Positions 7,183-17,970 of a stretch of DNA of 64,000 bases are shown here, in pieces (the stretch's first letter is position 1; the number at the start of each line of letters is the position of its first letter). Source of the DNA: Thermaerobacter subterraneus DSM 13965 (GTDB lineage: Bacteria; Bacillota; Sulfobacillia; Thermaerobacterales; Thermaerobacteraceae). A model generated the notes under the pieces. That model saw nothing but the letters and a program-made list of their open reading frames with translations, ran no database searches and had not been told where the DNA came from. The stretch covers positions 1,417,890-1,481,889 of the forward strand of contig NZ_JH976535.1 in the NCBI RefSeq assembly GCF_000183545.2, read 5' to 3'. The translations under genes and the position numbers were made by a program.

Positions 7183-10100
7183 GCGTCGCGCGCTTTTCCG
7201 TCCACCGTCCGGTCTTCGTCACGGTGCTGGTGATCGCCCTGGTGCTGCTGGGCGCCTTCCTGCTGCCCGCCATGCCCGTCGACCTCCTGCCCCAGCTGGA
7301 GCTGCCCGTGGTGGTGGTGGCCACCTCCTACCCCGGCGCCTCGCCCGCCGAGCTGGAGGCCCGGGTGGTCGAGCCCCTCGAGCAGGCGGTCAGCACCATC
7401 AACGGGGTCAAGGGGGTCCGCTCCATCGCCCAGCCCGGCTCGGCCCTGGTCATCCTCGAGCTGAACTGGGGCACCGACCTGGACTTCACGGTGCTGGAAG
7501 TCCAGAAGCGCATCGACGCGGTGCGGGGCCTTCTGCCGGACGATGCCGGCAGCCCGCGGGTGCTGACCCTGGATCCGTCGGCGGAGCCCGTGGTGACCGT
7601 GGGCGTCACGGGAGACCTGCCGGCCGGGCAGCTCCAGGCCCTGGCGGAAGACCGGGTGGCGCCGGCGCTGGAGCAGGTGGACGGCGTCGCCTCCGTCGGC
7701 GTGGTGGGCCTGCGCCACAGGGAGGTGCGGGTCATCCTCGATCCCGCGCGCCTTGAGGCGTACGGCCTGAGCCCCGCCCTGGTGGCGCGGGCCCTGGGGG
7801 GCGGGGCGACCCTGGCCACGGCGGGTTCCGTCGACCGCGGCAGCGCCGCCCTCTCGGTGCGGCTCGACGCCCAGTACACCAGCGCCCGGGACGTGGCCGA
7901 GGCCGTGGTGACCACGCCCGCCGGGGCGGCGGTGCGCATCGCCGACATCGCCACCGTGGAGGAGGCACTGGCGGACCCGGCGCAGCTGGCTTACCTGGAC
8001 GGCAAGCCCGTGGTGCAGCTCCAGGTGCTGAAGGCCACCGACGGGAACACCCTGGCCGTCTCCCGGGGCGTGGAGCAGGCGCTGCAGCGGCTGGCACCCC
8101 AGTTGCCGCCGGGGGTGGAGCTGCGCACCATCCTGGACCAGGGCGACTTCATCCAGGAATCCGTGCGGACGGTGGCCGAACACGGCGTCCTGGGCGGCCT
8201 GATCGCGGTGGCCGTCCTCTACCTGTTCCTGGGCAACTGGCGCACCACGCTGGTGGTGGGCCTGATGCTGCCCGTCTCCGTGGTCGGCTCCTTCGCCATG
8301 CTGGCCGCCGCCGGCCAGACCCTTAACATCGTCTCCCTGGGCGGCCTTTTGATCGGCATCGGCTCGCTGGTCGACTTCGCCATCGTGGTGATCGAGAGCA
8401 TCCACCGCTACAGGATGCGGGGCACGCCCCCCCTGCAGGGGGCCGAGGAGGGGACGGCGGAGGTCGCGGCGGCGGTGACGGCGTCGGCCATCGCCCAGGG
8501 GGCCGTGTTCTTCCCGATGATGCTCACCGGCGGGCTGGCGGCGGAGCTGTTCACGCCGCTGGCGCTGGCGGTGATCTTCTCCCACGTGGCGGCCCTGTTC
8601 GGCGCGGTCACCTTCGTGCCCATGCTGGCGGCCCGGGTGCTGGGGAGCCACTACCAGCCGTCGGGGCTGCTGGCCGGGTTCCACCGGGCCATCGAGCGGC
8701 TGGAGCAGGGCTACCGGCGGCTGCTGGCCGGCAGCCTGCGCCGGCGGGGGCTGGTGATGGCGGCGGGCCTGGCGAGCTTCGTGGCCAGCCTGGCGGCGGC
8801 GCCCTGGCTCGGGTCCGAGTTCCTGCCGCCCTCGGACAGCGGGCAGATCCAGGTGACGGTGCGCACGCCGCCCGGCACGCGGCTGGAAGAGACGGCGTCG
8901 GTGGCGCGGCGGGTGGAAGAGCTCCTGATGGCCCTGCCCGAAGCCGACCGGGTGGTCACCACCGTGGGTGCCGCAGGGGGGGCCTTCACCACCGGCGCCG
9001 CCGCTGCCAACGAGGCCGCCGTCACCGCGGTGCTGGTCCCGGTCCAGCAGCGGGACCGCTCGGTCTTCCAGGTGCTGCAGGCCCTGCAGCCCGAGCTGGA
9101 GGCCATTCCGGGGGCTGAAATCCAAGCCACGGTAGCGTCGTCGGTCATGGCAGGGGGGCTGCAGCAGCTGGAGGTGCAGGTGGCGGGCGACGACCCTGAC
9201 CTGCTGGCCGCCATGGCCGACCAGGTGGTGGACCGGGCCCGCCGCCTGCCCGGCGTGGCGGCGGCGGACAACAGCCTGCGCCAGACCCGGCCGGAGGTGG
9301 TGGTCCGTCCCGACCGGGAGGCCCTGGCGCGGGCCGGCCTGACGGTCCAGGAAGTCGAGGTGGCCCTCCGGGCGGCCCTGGGGGGCGTGACGGTGGCCCG
9401 GGTGCGGACCGGCACCGACCAGTGGGACGTGCGCCTGCTGTTGCCCCAGGACTGGCAGCGGCGGTACGGCGCCCTGGACGACCTCCCCCTGCGGTCCGCC
9501 CTGGGTGGCGTGGTGCGGCTGGGCGACGTGGCCCAGGTGACGGTGGAACGGGCCCCCCTGGCCATCACCCGCCAGGACGGCCGCCGGCAGGTGATCGTGG
9601 CGGTCCACCTGGACGGCAGCCGGCCTCTGGGCGAAGTCTCCGCCGCCCTGCAGCGGGAGCTGGCGTCCATGGACTGGCCCGGCGGCATGACCTGGACGGT
9701 GGCCGGGGAGGCCGAGCGGATGAACGAGACCTTCCGCTCCCTGGGCCTGTCCATCGTGCTGGCCGTGCTGCTGGTCTATCTGATCATGGCGGCCCAGTTC
9801 GAATCCTTCTTCCACCCGCTGGTGATCCTGTTCAGCCTCCCTCCCACCGTGGTGGGGGCGGTGGCGGGCATGGCCCTGCACCGCCTGCCCATCGGGGTCA
9901 CCGCCCTGCTGGGCTTCCTGATGCTGGTGGGCGTGGTGATGAACAACGCCATCGTGCTGGTGGACTACACCAACGTGCTGCGGCGGCGCGGCATGCCCCG
10001 GGACCAGGCGTTGCTGCAGGCGGGCCCGGTGCGCCTGCGCCCCATCCTGATGACCATGCTGACCACCAACCTGGGCCTGGTGCCCTTCGCCTACCTGCCG

Positions 10101-10304
10101 GGCCCGTCGTCCGAGCTGTTACGGCCCCTGGCGGTGGTGGTGATCTACGGCCTGTTGATGTCCACGCTGGTGACCCTGGTGCTGGTCCCCGTGGCCTACA
10201 GCCTGCTGGACGATGCCCTGCGGCGGCTGGGCCGGGTCTTCCGGCGGGACGCCGGGCGGGACGGGGCGGTGACCGGTGCGGGGCTGGCGGAAGCGGGGCA
10301 GTAG
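7179..10304 (+). CDS. Efflux RND transporter permease (HAE1/AcrB-like family)
   Basis: Inner-membrane proton-driven drug or lipid exporter of 1041 residues, the standard AcrB/SwrC length. It begins SVARFSVHRPVFV followed by TM1. Periplasmic porter domains and two sets of membrane helices are evident. The TM4 segment reads LVDFAIVVIES, keeping only the first Asp of the AcrB Asp-Asp relay pair, and the TM10 segment reads VGVVMNNAIVLVDY, where AcrB has Lys. The C-terminal half shows VRLRPILMT, conserved across the family. GTG at 7179 overlaps the adaptor stop (GTGA). With tetR and the adaptor it forms one operon, like SwrC-type systems of Gram-positives but with a partner adaptor. The substrate cannot be told. 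Confidence 0.93.
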   Translation: MSVARFSVHRPVFVTVLVIALVLLGAFLLPAMPVDLLPQLELPVVVVATSYPGASPAELEARVVEPLEQAVSTINGVKGVRSIAQPGSALVILELNWGTDLDFTVLEVQKRIDAVRGLLPDDAGSPRVLTLDPSAEPVVTVGVTGDLPAGQLQALAEDRVAPALEQVDGVASVGVVGLRHREVRVILDPARLEAYGLSPALVARALGGGATLATAGSVDRGSAALSVRLDAQYTSARDVAEAVVTTPAGAAVRIADIATVEEALADPAQLAYLDGKPVVQLQVLKATDGNTLAVSRGVEQALQRLAPQLPPGVELRTILDQGDFIQESVRTVAEHGVLGGLIAVAVLYLFLGNWRTTLVVGLMLPVSVVGSFAMLAAAGQTLNIVSLGGLLIGIGSLVDFAIVVIESIHRYRMRGTPPLQGAEEGTAEVAAAVTASAIAQGAVFFPMMLTGGLAAELFTPLALAVIFSHVAALFGAVTFVPMLAARVLGSHYQPSGLLAGFHRAIERLEQGYRRLLAGSLRRRGLVMAAGLASFVASLAAAPWLGSEFLPPSDSGQIQVTVRTPPGTRLEETASVARRVEELLMALPEADRVVTTVGAAGGAFTTGAAAANEAAVTAVLVPVQQRDRSVFQVLQALQPELEAIPGAEIQATVASSVMAGGLQQLEVQVAGDDPDLLAAMADQVVDRARRLPGVAAADNSLRQTRPEVVVRPDREALARAGLTVQEVEVALRAALGGVTVARVRTGTDQWDVRLLLPQDWQRRYGALDDLPLRSALGGVVRLGDVAQVTVERAPLAITRQDGRRQVIVAVHLDGSRPLGEVSAALQRELASMDWPGGMTWTVAGEAERMNETFRSLGLSIVLAVLLVYLIMAAQFESFFHPLVILFSLPPTVVGAVAGMALHRLPIGVTALLGFLMLVGVVMNNAIVLVDYTNVLRRRGMPRDQALLQAGPVRLRPILMTMLTTNLGLVPFAYLPGPSSELLRPLAVVVIYGLLMSTLVTLVLVPVAYSLLDDALRRLGRVFRRDAGRDGAVTGAGLAEAGQ

Positions 10305-10512
10305 GCCCGCGGCGCCGGGGCTGGCGAAACGGGGGCCGTAGCGCCGCGGCAAGAACCTACCGGAAGCGGGGCCCTCGTGCCGCGGCGGGGGCTGGCGGTA
10401 GCGCCGTAACGGCCGGCGGCGCCGGGGCTGCAGCTTCGCCGTGCCGGAGGCGTGCGGGCGGCCGGTGCGCGGCCGAGAGGTCTGGGGCTGGAAGGTACCG
10501 CGCGGGCCCGAG

Positions 10513-10554
10513 GGCCGCCGGGGGTGCCTTGCTGCAAGGCATCCCCCGGTGGCC
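10513..10554. terminator. Hairpin between convergent efflux and fabI genes
   Basis: A long imperfect stem, GGCCGCCGGGGGTGCCTTG against CAAGGCATCCCCCGGTGGCC, with one mismatch and one bulged base and a three-base loop. It lies between the stops of two convergent genes and has no T-run. It may act as a shared, weak or factor-assisted terminator. Confidence 0.5.
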
Positions 10555-10573
10555 CTGCTGCCGTACCCCCCGG

Positions 10574-11362
10574 TTACACGCCCATCATGTTGTAACCCGC
10601 GTCGACGAAGAGCACCTCGCCCGTGATGCTGGACGAGAGGTCGCTGGCCAGGAACAGGGCCGCATGGGCGACGTCTTCCTGGCTGATATTGCGCTTGAGC
10701 GCCGAGCGCTCGGCATGGGTCTTGATGAAGTCCGTCAGGTTGCGGACGCCCCGGGCGGCCAGGGTGTTGATGGGTCCCGCGGAGATGGCGTTGACCCGGA
10801 TGCCCTGGGGGCCCAGGTCGGCCGCCAGGTAGCGGACGCAGGCCTCCAGGGCGGCCTTGGCCACCCCCATCACGTTGTAGTTGGGCACGGCCTTCTGCGC
10901 GCCGTAGTAGGTCATGGTCAGGATCGACCCGCCGGCGGTCATCAGCGGCCGGGCGGCCCGGGCCAGGGCCACCAGGGAATAGGCGCTGACATCCAGGGCG
11001 ATGCGAAAGTCGTCCCGGCTCGTTTCGACGAAAGGATTCTCCAGGGCCTCCTTGGGTGCGTAGGCCAGGCTGTGGACCAGGACGTCCAGGCGGTCCCAGC
11101 GGCCGGCGATGGTGGCGAAGGCCCGCTCGATCTGCTCGTCGTAGCTGACGTCGCACTCCACCAGCAGCGGTTCCCGGCGCAGCTCAGGGACCAGCTTCTG
11201 GACCCGCTCCCCCAGCCGCTCGTTCTGGTAGGCGATGGCCAGCTGGGCGCCGGCCGCGTCCAGGACCCGGGCGATGGCCCAGGCGATGCTGTTCTTGTTG
11301 GCCACCCCGAAGACCAGGGCGCGCTTGCCCTCCAGGAGCTGGGCAGGAATGGTCGCCGCCAC
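10574..11362 (-). CDS. fabI: Enoyl-[acyl-carrier-protein] reductase (NADH), FabI
   Basis: Last step of the fatty-acid elongation cycle: reduces trans-2-enoyl-ACP. A short-chain dehydrogenase of FabI type, about 262 residues. Visible features are the N-terminal nucleotide loop GVANKNSIAWAIA, LDVLVHSLAYAP, the catalytic YNVMGVAK (Tyr-x6-Lys) with a second Tyr ten residues earlier, and the C-terminal SSSITGEVLFVDAGYNMMGV. The chosen GTG at 11360-11362 has AAAGG about eight bases upstream. A GTG three codons earlier (11371) abuts that site too closely. It follows an M24 peptidase gene by less than 30 bases on the same strand and is probably co-transcribed with it. It is convergent with the RND gene. 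Confidence 0.95.
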   Translation of the reverse strand: MAATIPAQLLEGKRALVFGVANKNSIAWAIARVLDAAGAQLAIAYQNERLGERVQKLVPELRREPLLVECDVSYDEQIERAFATIAGRWDRLDVLVHSLAYAPKEALENPFVETSRDDFRIALDVSAYSLVALARAARPLMTAGGSILTMTYYGAQKAVPNYNVMGVAKAALEACVRYLAADLGPQGIRVNAISAGPINTLAARGVRNLTDFIKTHAERSALKRNISQEDVAHAALFLASDLSSSITGEVLFVDAGYNMMGV

Positions 11363-11389
11363 AACCGTCACCCTTTCTACTTGTCCAGC

Positions 11390-13824
<2,435 letters not shown>

Positions 13825-14060
13825 GGCGGGGTGGCAGGGGGCCGTGGGCCGGAGCCGCCGGCATGGTGCCCCCGGCCCGGGTGACACCGGCACTGGGAAC
13901 TGGGTGTGGGCCTTCCCGGGCAGGCCCGGCAGGGGCGGCACGGGCGTCCCCGGGCACCCGCCCGACGGCGGCGGCGGGTGCCCCCGGTGCCGGGCGCCGG
14001 AGGCGGGCCGTCCGGGAGCCGAGGCCGCCCCCGGCGCGGCGGCCTCGGTGCCGGCTTCCG
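13825..14060. other. Gap between namA and the cobalamin promoter
   Basis: GC-rich spacer with Pro/Gly/Ala-coding low-complexity frames on both strands. No gene, clear terminator or repeat could be supported. Confidence 0.4.
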
Positions 14061-14089
14061 TTGTTCCCCCTGCCAGGCCCTGCTAGAAT
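14061..14089 (+). promoter_or_regulatory. Promoter of the cobalamin riboswitch transcript
   Basis: TTGTTC (14061-14066), exactly 17 bases, then TAGAAT (14084-14089). The predicted start near 14097 lies just before the riboswitch. Confidence 0.6.
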
Positions 14090-14104
14090 GGTTGCGGACA
14101 ACCG

Positions 14105-14300
14105 AATCTGCGTGACGGTCCAGGTGCCCCCGGAGACGGGGGAGAATAGGGAAGTCCGGTGCGAATCCGGCGCGGTCCCGCCACTGTGACCGGGTAGTCG
14201 CAGCCCCTCGCGTGCCACTGCGGATCCCCCGCCCAGCGGGTGGGGGTGCGGGAAGGCCGGGCGGCGGCCATGATCCGGGAGCCAGGAGACCTGCCTGGAC
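14105..14300 (+). ncRNA. Cobalamin (adenosylcobalamin) riboswitch aptamer
   Basis: Aptamer that senses cobalamin and controls the downstream importer. The conserved blocks appear in order: GGTGCCCC and GGGAGAATAGGGAAGTCCGGTG, here split as a GGGAA-GTCCGGTGCGAATCC stem, then GCGGTCCCGCCACTGT, and the B12 box GCCAGGAGACCTGCC at 14281-14295. The peripheral region at 14200-14275 is longer and GC-rich. An expression platform with a terminator follows before the first gene. The exact 5' edge is approximate. Confidence 0.93.
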
Positions 14301-14365
14301 CGTGTACGTACGCCTTCGGCGGAAAGGAGGTACGTACCGGGTGCACCCGTGGAGGGGAACCTGAG

Positions 14366-14403
14366 CCCCGGCCTGCTGACGCCAAGGCCGGGGTTTCCTT
14401 TTT
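14366..14403 (+). terminator. Intrinsic terminator of the cobalamin riboswitch platform
   Basis: Stem CCCCGGCCT / AGGCCGGGG (14366-14374 with 14385-14393) followed by TTTCCTTTTT. A GGGG at 14353-14357 could pair with the CCCC arm as a competing structure, and a repeated self-complementary GTACGTAC flanks the segment after the aptamer. This fits transcription attenuation in the presence of cobalamin. Confidence 0.8.
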
Positions 14404-14442
14404 ATGGATGCCGCAACCCATTCCGGGAGAGGAGATCGGGCC

Positions 14443-15492
14443 ATGAGTCGCATCTTCCTGCATAGGATTTGGGGTCGAACCCGGCCCCGGGGAGCCGGTC
14501 GCCGCAGCCTGGCCCTGCTGGCCACCCTGCTGATCCTCGCCCTGCTGGCCGCCGGTTGCGGCGGCGCCGGCCAGGCGCCCGCCGGGACGGAGCAGGGGCA
14601 GGCCGGCACCCAGGCCGGCTCGTCCGGCGCAGGGGCGGGCCACGAGGCGGCCGCTGCCACGACCTATCCTTACACCTTCACCGACGACGCCGGGCGGCAG
14701 GTCACCCTGGAGGCCCGGCCCGAGCGCATCATCTCCCTGGCGCCCAGCAACACCGAGATCCTCTTCGCCATCGGCGCCGGGGACCGGGTGGTGGGCGTCG
14801 ACTCCTTCAGCGACTACCCCGCCGAGGTCAAGGACCTGCCCAAGCTGGGCGGCCTGACGGACACCAACTACGAGCAGATCGTCGCCCTGGAGCCTGACCT
14901 GGCGCTGACCATCGGGGGCACCGAGGAGCAGGTCAAGAAGCTGGAGGAGCTGGGGATTCCCGTGGCCGTGATCCAGCCCGCCACCCTGGACGACGTGCTG
15001 GACCGCATCCAGCGCATCGGCGAGCTGGTGGATGCCCAGGCGGGCGCCCGGCAGGTGGTGGCCGACATGAAGGCCCGCATCGACGCCGTGCGCCAGGAGG
15101 TGGCGGCGATCCCCCAGGCCGAACGGGTGCGGGTCTTCTACGAGGTGTGGAACGATCCGCTCATGACCGTCGGGCCGGGCGGGTTCATCCACGACGTCAT
15201 CGTGGCGGCCGGCGGGGTCAATGTGGCCGAGGGCACGGGCCAGGCCTGGCCGCAGATCAGCCTGGAAGAGGTGGTCCGGCAGGATCCCCAGGTGATCGTG
15301 GTGCCCGCCACGCTGAAGTCCTCCTACGACCAGCTCAAGGAGGGCAGCCGCCCGGGCTGGGAGGGCATCACCGCGGTGAAGGAGGGTCGGATCTACCTGA
15401 TCGACGACAACCTGATCAGCCGGCCGGGGCCGCGCCTGGTGGAGGGGCTGGAGCAGCTGGCCCGCTGGTTCTACCCCGACCGGTTCCAGTGA
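14443..15492 (+). CDS. Cobalamin ABC transporter substrate-binding lipoprotein (BtuF-like)
   Basis: Surface lipoprotein of 349 residues that captures cobalamin for import. The N-terminus is a lipoprotein signal with lipobox LLAAGC (Cys 39), followed by a Gly/Gln/Ala linker. The mature part has the helical-backbone metal/vitamin-receptor pattern: ERIISLAPSNTEILFAIGAGDRVVGVDSFSDYP, read here as two blocks, VALEPDLALT and a C-terminal GRIYLIDDN. Assignment to cobalamin rather than heme or siderophore rests on the upstream cobalamin riboswitch. ATG at 14443 follows GGGAGAGGAG. The stop overlaps a GTG, suggesting coupling to the permease gene. Confidence 0.9.
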   Translation: MSRIFLHRIWGRTRPRGAGRRSLALLATLLILALLAAGCGGAGQAPAGTEQGQAGTQAGSSGAGAGHEAAAATTYPYTFTDDAGRQVTLEARPERIISLAPSNTEILFAIGAGDRVVGVDSFSDYPAEVKDLPKLGGLTDTNYEQIVALEPDLALTIGGTEEQVKKLEELGIPVAVIQPATLDDVLDRIQRIGELVDAQAGARQVVADMKARIDAVRQEVAAIPQAERVRVFYEVWNDPLMTVGPGGFIHDVIVAAGGVNVAEGTGQAWPQISLEEVVRQDPQVIVVPATLKSSYDQLKEGSRPGWEGITAVKEGRIYLIDDNLISRPGPRLVEGLEQLARWFYPDRFQ

Positions 15493-15776
15493 GGGGAGAC
15501 CCTGTGGGAGGGACGGGAGCGTCCTGGGAGACCCCGCGGCCCGGCCGGCCGGCTGCGGACGAACCGGCTGCCGGCGGGCCGGCCGCCAGCGGGCGCGCCG
15601 GCGAGGCAGCGACCGGTGGACCGGCTGCGGCCCCACCGGTAGCGGACCAGGCCGCCGGCCGGGCCGGGCCTGCCCGCCTTGACCCCGGCGGGGGGTCCCC
15701 CGGTGCCGCTCGCCACCGGCGCCGGGCCGGGGAAGCGACAGGCTCGGGTGCAGCCCGGCGGCGGGGCAGGGGCGGG

Positions 15777-16994
15777 ATGCCGCCGGACCCTGGGACGGCG
15801 GGTCCCCGCAGGGAAGACGACCGGCGCCCGGTTTCGCCTGCCGCCGCGAGCTCCAGCCCCGGGGCCCCGGCCTCGCCTGCCCGGCGGGGGGCCGCCGTGC
15901 TGGGGCTCCTCGGGCTGGCCCTGGTCGTGTCGCTGGTGGTGGCCACCGGGCTGGGGGCCGTCCATGTTCCGCCCGGGCAGGTGCTGGGGGTGCTGGCCGG
16001 CGCGGTGGCCGGCGGGCCCGACGGTGGAGCCGGTGCCGGCACGGCCGCAGACCGCATCGTGCTGCAGATCCGCTTGCCGCGGGTGGTCCTGGCGGGGATG
16101 GTGGGCGCTTCGCTGGCGGCGGCGGGCAGCGCCTTCCAGACCCTCTTCCGCAACCCCATGGCGGACCCCTACGTGCTGGGGGTATCCAGCGGCGGTGCGC
16201 TGGGGGCGGCGGTAGCCCACCTGGCCCTGGCGCTGGCCGCAGGCAGCGGATCAGGGGGCGGTCCGGTGGGCTCCTGGCCGGCGGGCGGCGGGGGGCTTGC
16301 GAGCCTGGCGGCGGCGGCGTCCCGGGCCGCCGGCTTTGGCCTGGTGCCGGCCTTGGCCTTCGCCGGCGCGGTGGCGGCGGTGCTGGTGGTGAGCCGGCTG
16401 GCCCGGGTAGGGGGCCGCCTGGCGGTGGGCACCCTGCTGCTGGCGGGGGTGGCGGTGGCCTCCCTGCTGGGGGCCCTGGTCTCCTTGCTGGTCTTCCTCA
16501 GCGGCGAGCGCCTGCGTCCCCTGGTCTTCTGGTTGCTGGGCAGCCTGTCCGGCGCGGGCTGGCAGGACGTGCTGGTGCTGGCCGTGGCCATGGCGGCGGG
16601 GCTGGGCGTCCTGACGGCCCAGGTGCGCGCCCTCAACGCCCTCTGGCTGGGGGAGGAACCGGCCCACCACCTGGGCATCGACGTGGAGGCCGTGAAGCGC
16701 CGGCTGGTGGCGGCCGGAGCCCTGCTGGCCGCCACCGCCGTCAGCGTCAGCGGTGTCATCGGGTTTGTCGGGCTCATCGTCCCCCATGGCGTGCGGATGC
16801 TGGTTGGCGCCGACCACAGGCGCCTGCTGCCGGGCGCGGTTCTGGCCGGGGCCACGGTCCTGATCCTTTGCGACACGGTGGCCCGGGTCGCGGTGGCGCC
16901 GGCCGAGCTGCCGGTGGGGGTGGTGACGGCCCTGGCGGGTGCGCCGTGGTTTCTCTGGCTGTTGCGCCGGCATGCGGCCGGCCGCGACCATTGA
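15777..16994 (+). CDS. FecCD-family ABC transporter permease (BtuC-like)
   Basis: Membrane permease of the cobalamin importer, 405 residues with about ten membrane helices. Family marks: RLPRVVLAGMVGASLAAAGSAFQ (in two blocks, RLPRV and GASLAAAG), NPMADPYVLGVSSGGALGA, and near the C-terminus GVIGFVGLIVPHGVRMLVG with the ATPase-coupling loop. Gly-rich inserts lengthen two loops. ATG at 15777 was chosen, after GGGGCAGGGGCGGG. The frame is open back to a GTG at 15489 that overlaps the btuF stop, but that 96-codon stretch is low-complexity, has no membrane helix and shows more A/T in third positions, so it is probably untranslated or at least unconserved. Confidence 0.87.
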   Translation: MPPDPGTAGPRREDDRRPVSPAAASSSPGAPASPARRGAAVLGLLGLALVVSLVVATGLGAVHVPPGQVLGVLAGAVAGGPDGGAGAGTAADRIVLQIRLPRVVLAGMVGASLAAAGSAFQTLFRNPMADPYVLGVSSGGALGAAVAHLALALAAGSGSGGGPVGSWPAGGGGLASLAAAASRAAGFGLVPALAFAGAVAAVLVVSRLARVGGRLAVGTLLLAGVAVASLLGALVSLLVFLSGERLRPLVFWLLGSLSGAGWQDVLVLAVAMAAGLGVLTAQVRALNALWLGEEPAHHLGIDVEAVKRRLVAAGALLAATAVSVSGVIGFVGLIVPHGVRMLVGADHRRLLPGAVLAGATVLILCDTVARVAVAPAELPVGVVTALAGAPWFLWLLRRHAAGRDH

Positions 16995-17016
16995 CGCCGG
17001 ACGGAGGTGCAGGGCC

Positions 17017-17865
17017 GTGGGGTTCGCCCTGGAGGTGCGGGGGGTCCGGGTCGGCTACGCCGCCGATCCCGTGCTGGACGGCCTGACCCTGGAGGTGCGG
17101 CGGGGCGAGTGGCTGGGGGTGGCCGGACCCAACGGTTCGGGCAAGACCACGCTGCTGCGCACCCTGTCGGGGTACCTCAAACCCTGGGCGGGGCAGGTGC
17201 TGCTGGACGGCACGGTCCTCGGCGCCTGGCGCCCGGACCGGCGGGCGCGGCGCCTGGCGGTGGCCGGGGTGGAGGCCGGCTCGACCCTGTCGCTGACGGT
17301 GGAAGAGTACGTGGCCCTGGGACGGACCCCCCACCTGCAGGGCCTCTGGGCATGGGAAAGCGCGCGGGACCGGGAGGCGGTGACCCGGGCTCTGGCGTGG
17401 GTGGGCCTCGAGGCCCTGGCGGGCCGCCCCCTGGCCACCCTGAGCGCCGGCCAGCGGCAGAAGGCGTTGCTGGCCCGGGCCCTGGCCCAGGAACCGGTGG
17501 TCCTGCTGCTGGACGAGCCCACCAGCCACCTGGACCTGCGGCACCAGGTGGAGATCATGGATCTTCTGGATCGCCTGCGCCGGCACCTGGGACTTACCCT
17601 GGTGGCCGTGCTGCATGACCTGAACCTGGCGGCCCTGTACTGCCAGCGCCTGGTGCTGGTGAAGGACGGCCGGGTGGCAGCGGCGGGCGAGCCGGCCCGG
17701 GTCATGCGCCCCGAGATCCTGAGCCGGGTCTACGGCTGCTCCGTGCTGGTGGTGCCCCACCCCCAGCTGGGGGTGCCCCAGGTGGCCTTGCTGCCCGGGG
17801 GACCGGGCGGCCCGGGGGCCGGTTCGTCCCCGGCGGCCGAACCGGCTGCGGCGCAGGGGGCCTGA
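17017..17865 (+). CDS. ABC transporter ATP-binding protein (BtuD-like)
   Basis: ATPase of the cobalamin importer, 282 residues, FepC/BtuD class. Walker A GPNGSGKTTLL near residues 38-48, signature LSAGQRQKALLARAL, Walker B VVLLLDEPTSHLDL, and the switch His in VLHDLNLAALYCQRL. The start is GTG at 17017, with GGAGG at 17003-17007. It follows the permease gene by 22 bases, completing a lipoprotein-permease-ATPase operon under the riboswitch. A short Pro/Ala-rich tail follows the domain. A strong terminator lies just after the stop. Confidence 0.92.
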   Translation: MGFALEVRGVRVGYAADPVLDGLTLEVRRGEWLGVAGPNGSGKTTLLRTLSGYLKPWAGQVLLDGTVLGAWRPDRRARRLAVAGVEAGSTLSLTVEEYVALGRTPHLQGLWAWESARDREAVTRALAWVGLEALAGRPLATLSAGQRQKALLARALAQEPVVLLLDEPTSHLDLRHQVEIMDLLDRLRRHLGLTLVAVLHDLNLAALYCQRLVLVKDGRVAAAGEPARVMRPEILSRVYGCSVLVVPHPQLGVPQVALLPGGPGGPGAGSSPAAEPAAAQGA

Positions 17866-17873
17866 GGCAAGAA

Positions 17874-17923
17874 AAGGGCGGGCGGTTGCCGAATCCTCCC
17901 GGCACCGCCCGCCCTTGCTGTTT
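17874..17923. terminator. Bidirectional terminator between btuD-like and citrate synthase genes
   Basis: Stem AAGGGCGGGCGGT / ACCGCCCGCCCTT with a further TGCCG/CGGC inner pairing, then GCTGTTT. On the other strand AAAAG precedes the stem, so it can serve both convergent genes. Confidence 0.75.
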
Positions 17924-17970
17924 GCCGTACTGCGCTGCCCCCCGCGCGCCGGGGTCGGGGAGGGCCCGCG

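Noticed and set aside
6972-9881. Long minus-strand open frame opposite the RND pump gene
   Set aside because: Same artefact: a Gln/Arg/His-rich translation with no family features, lying over a clear AcrB-like gene.
15489-15776. N-terminal extension of the cobalamin permease from the GTG overlapping the lipoprotein stop
   Set aside because: It is low-complexity sequence with weaker third-position GC bias and no membrane segment; the usual FecCD start lies after it.
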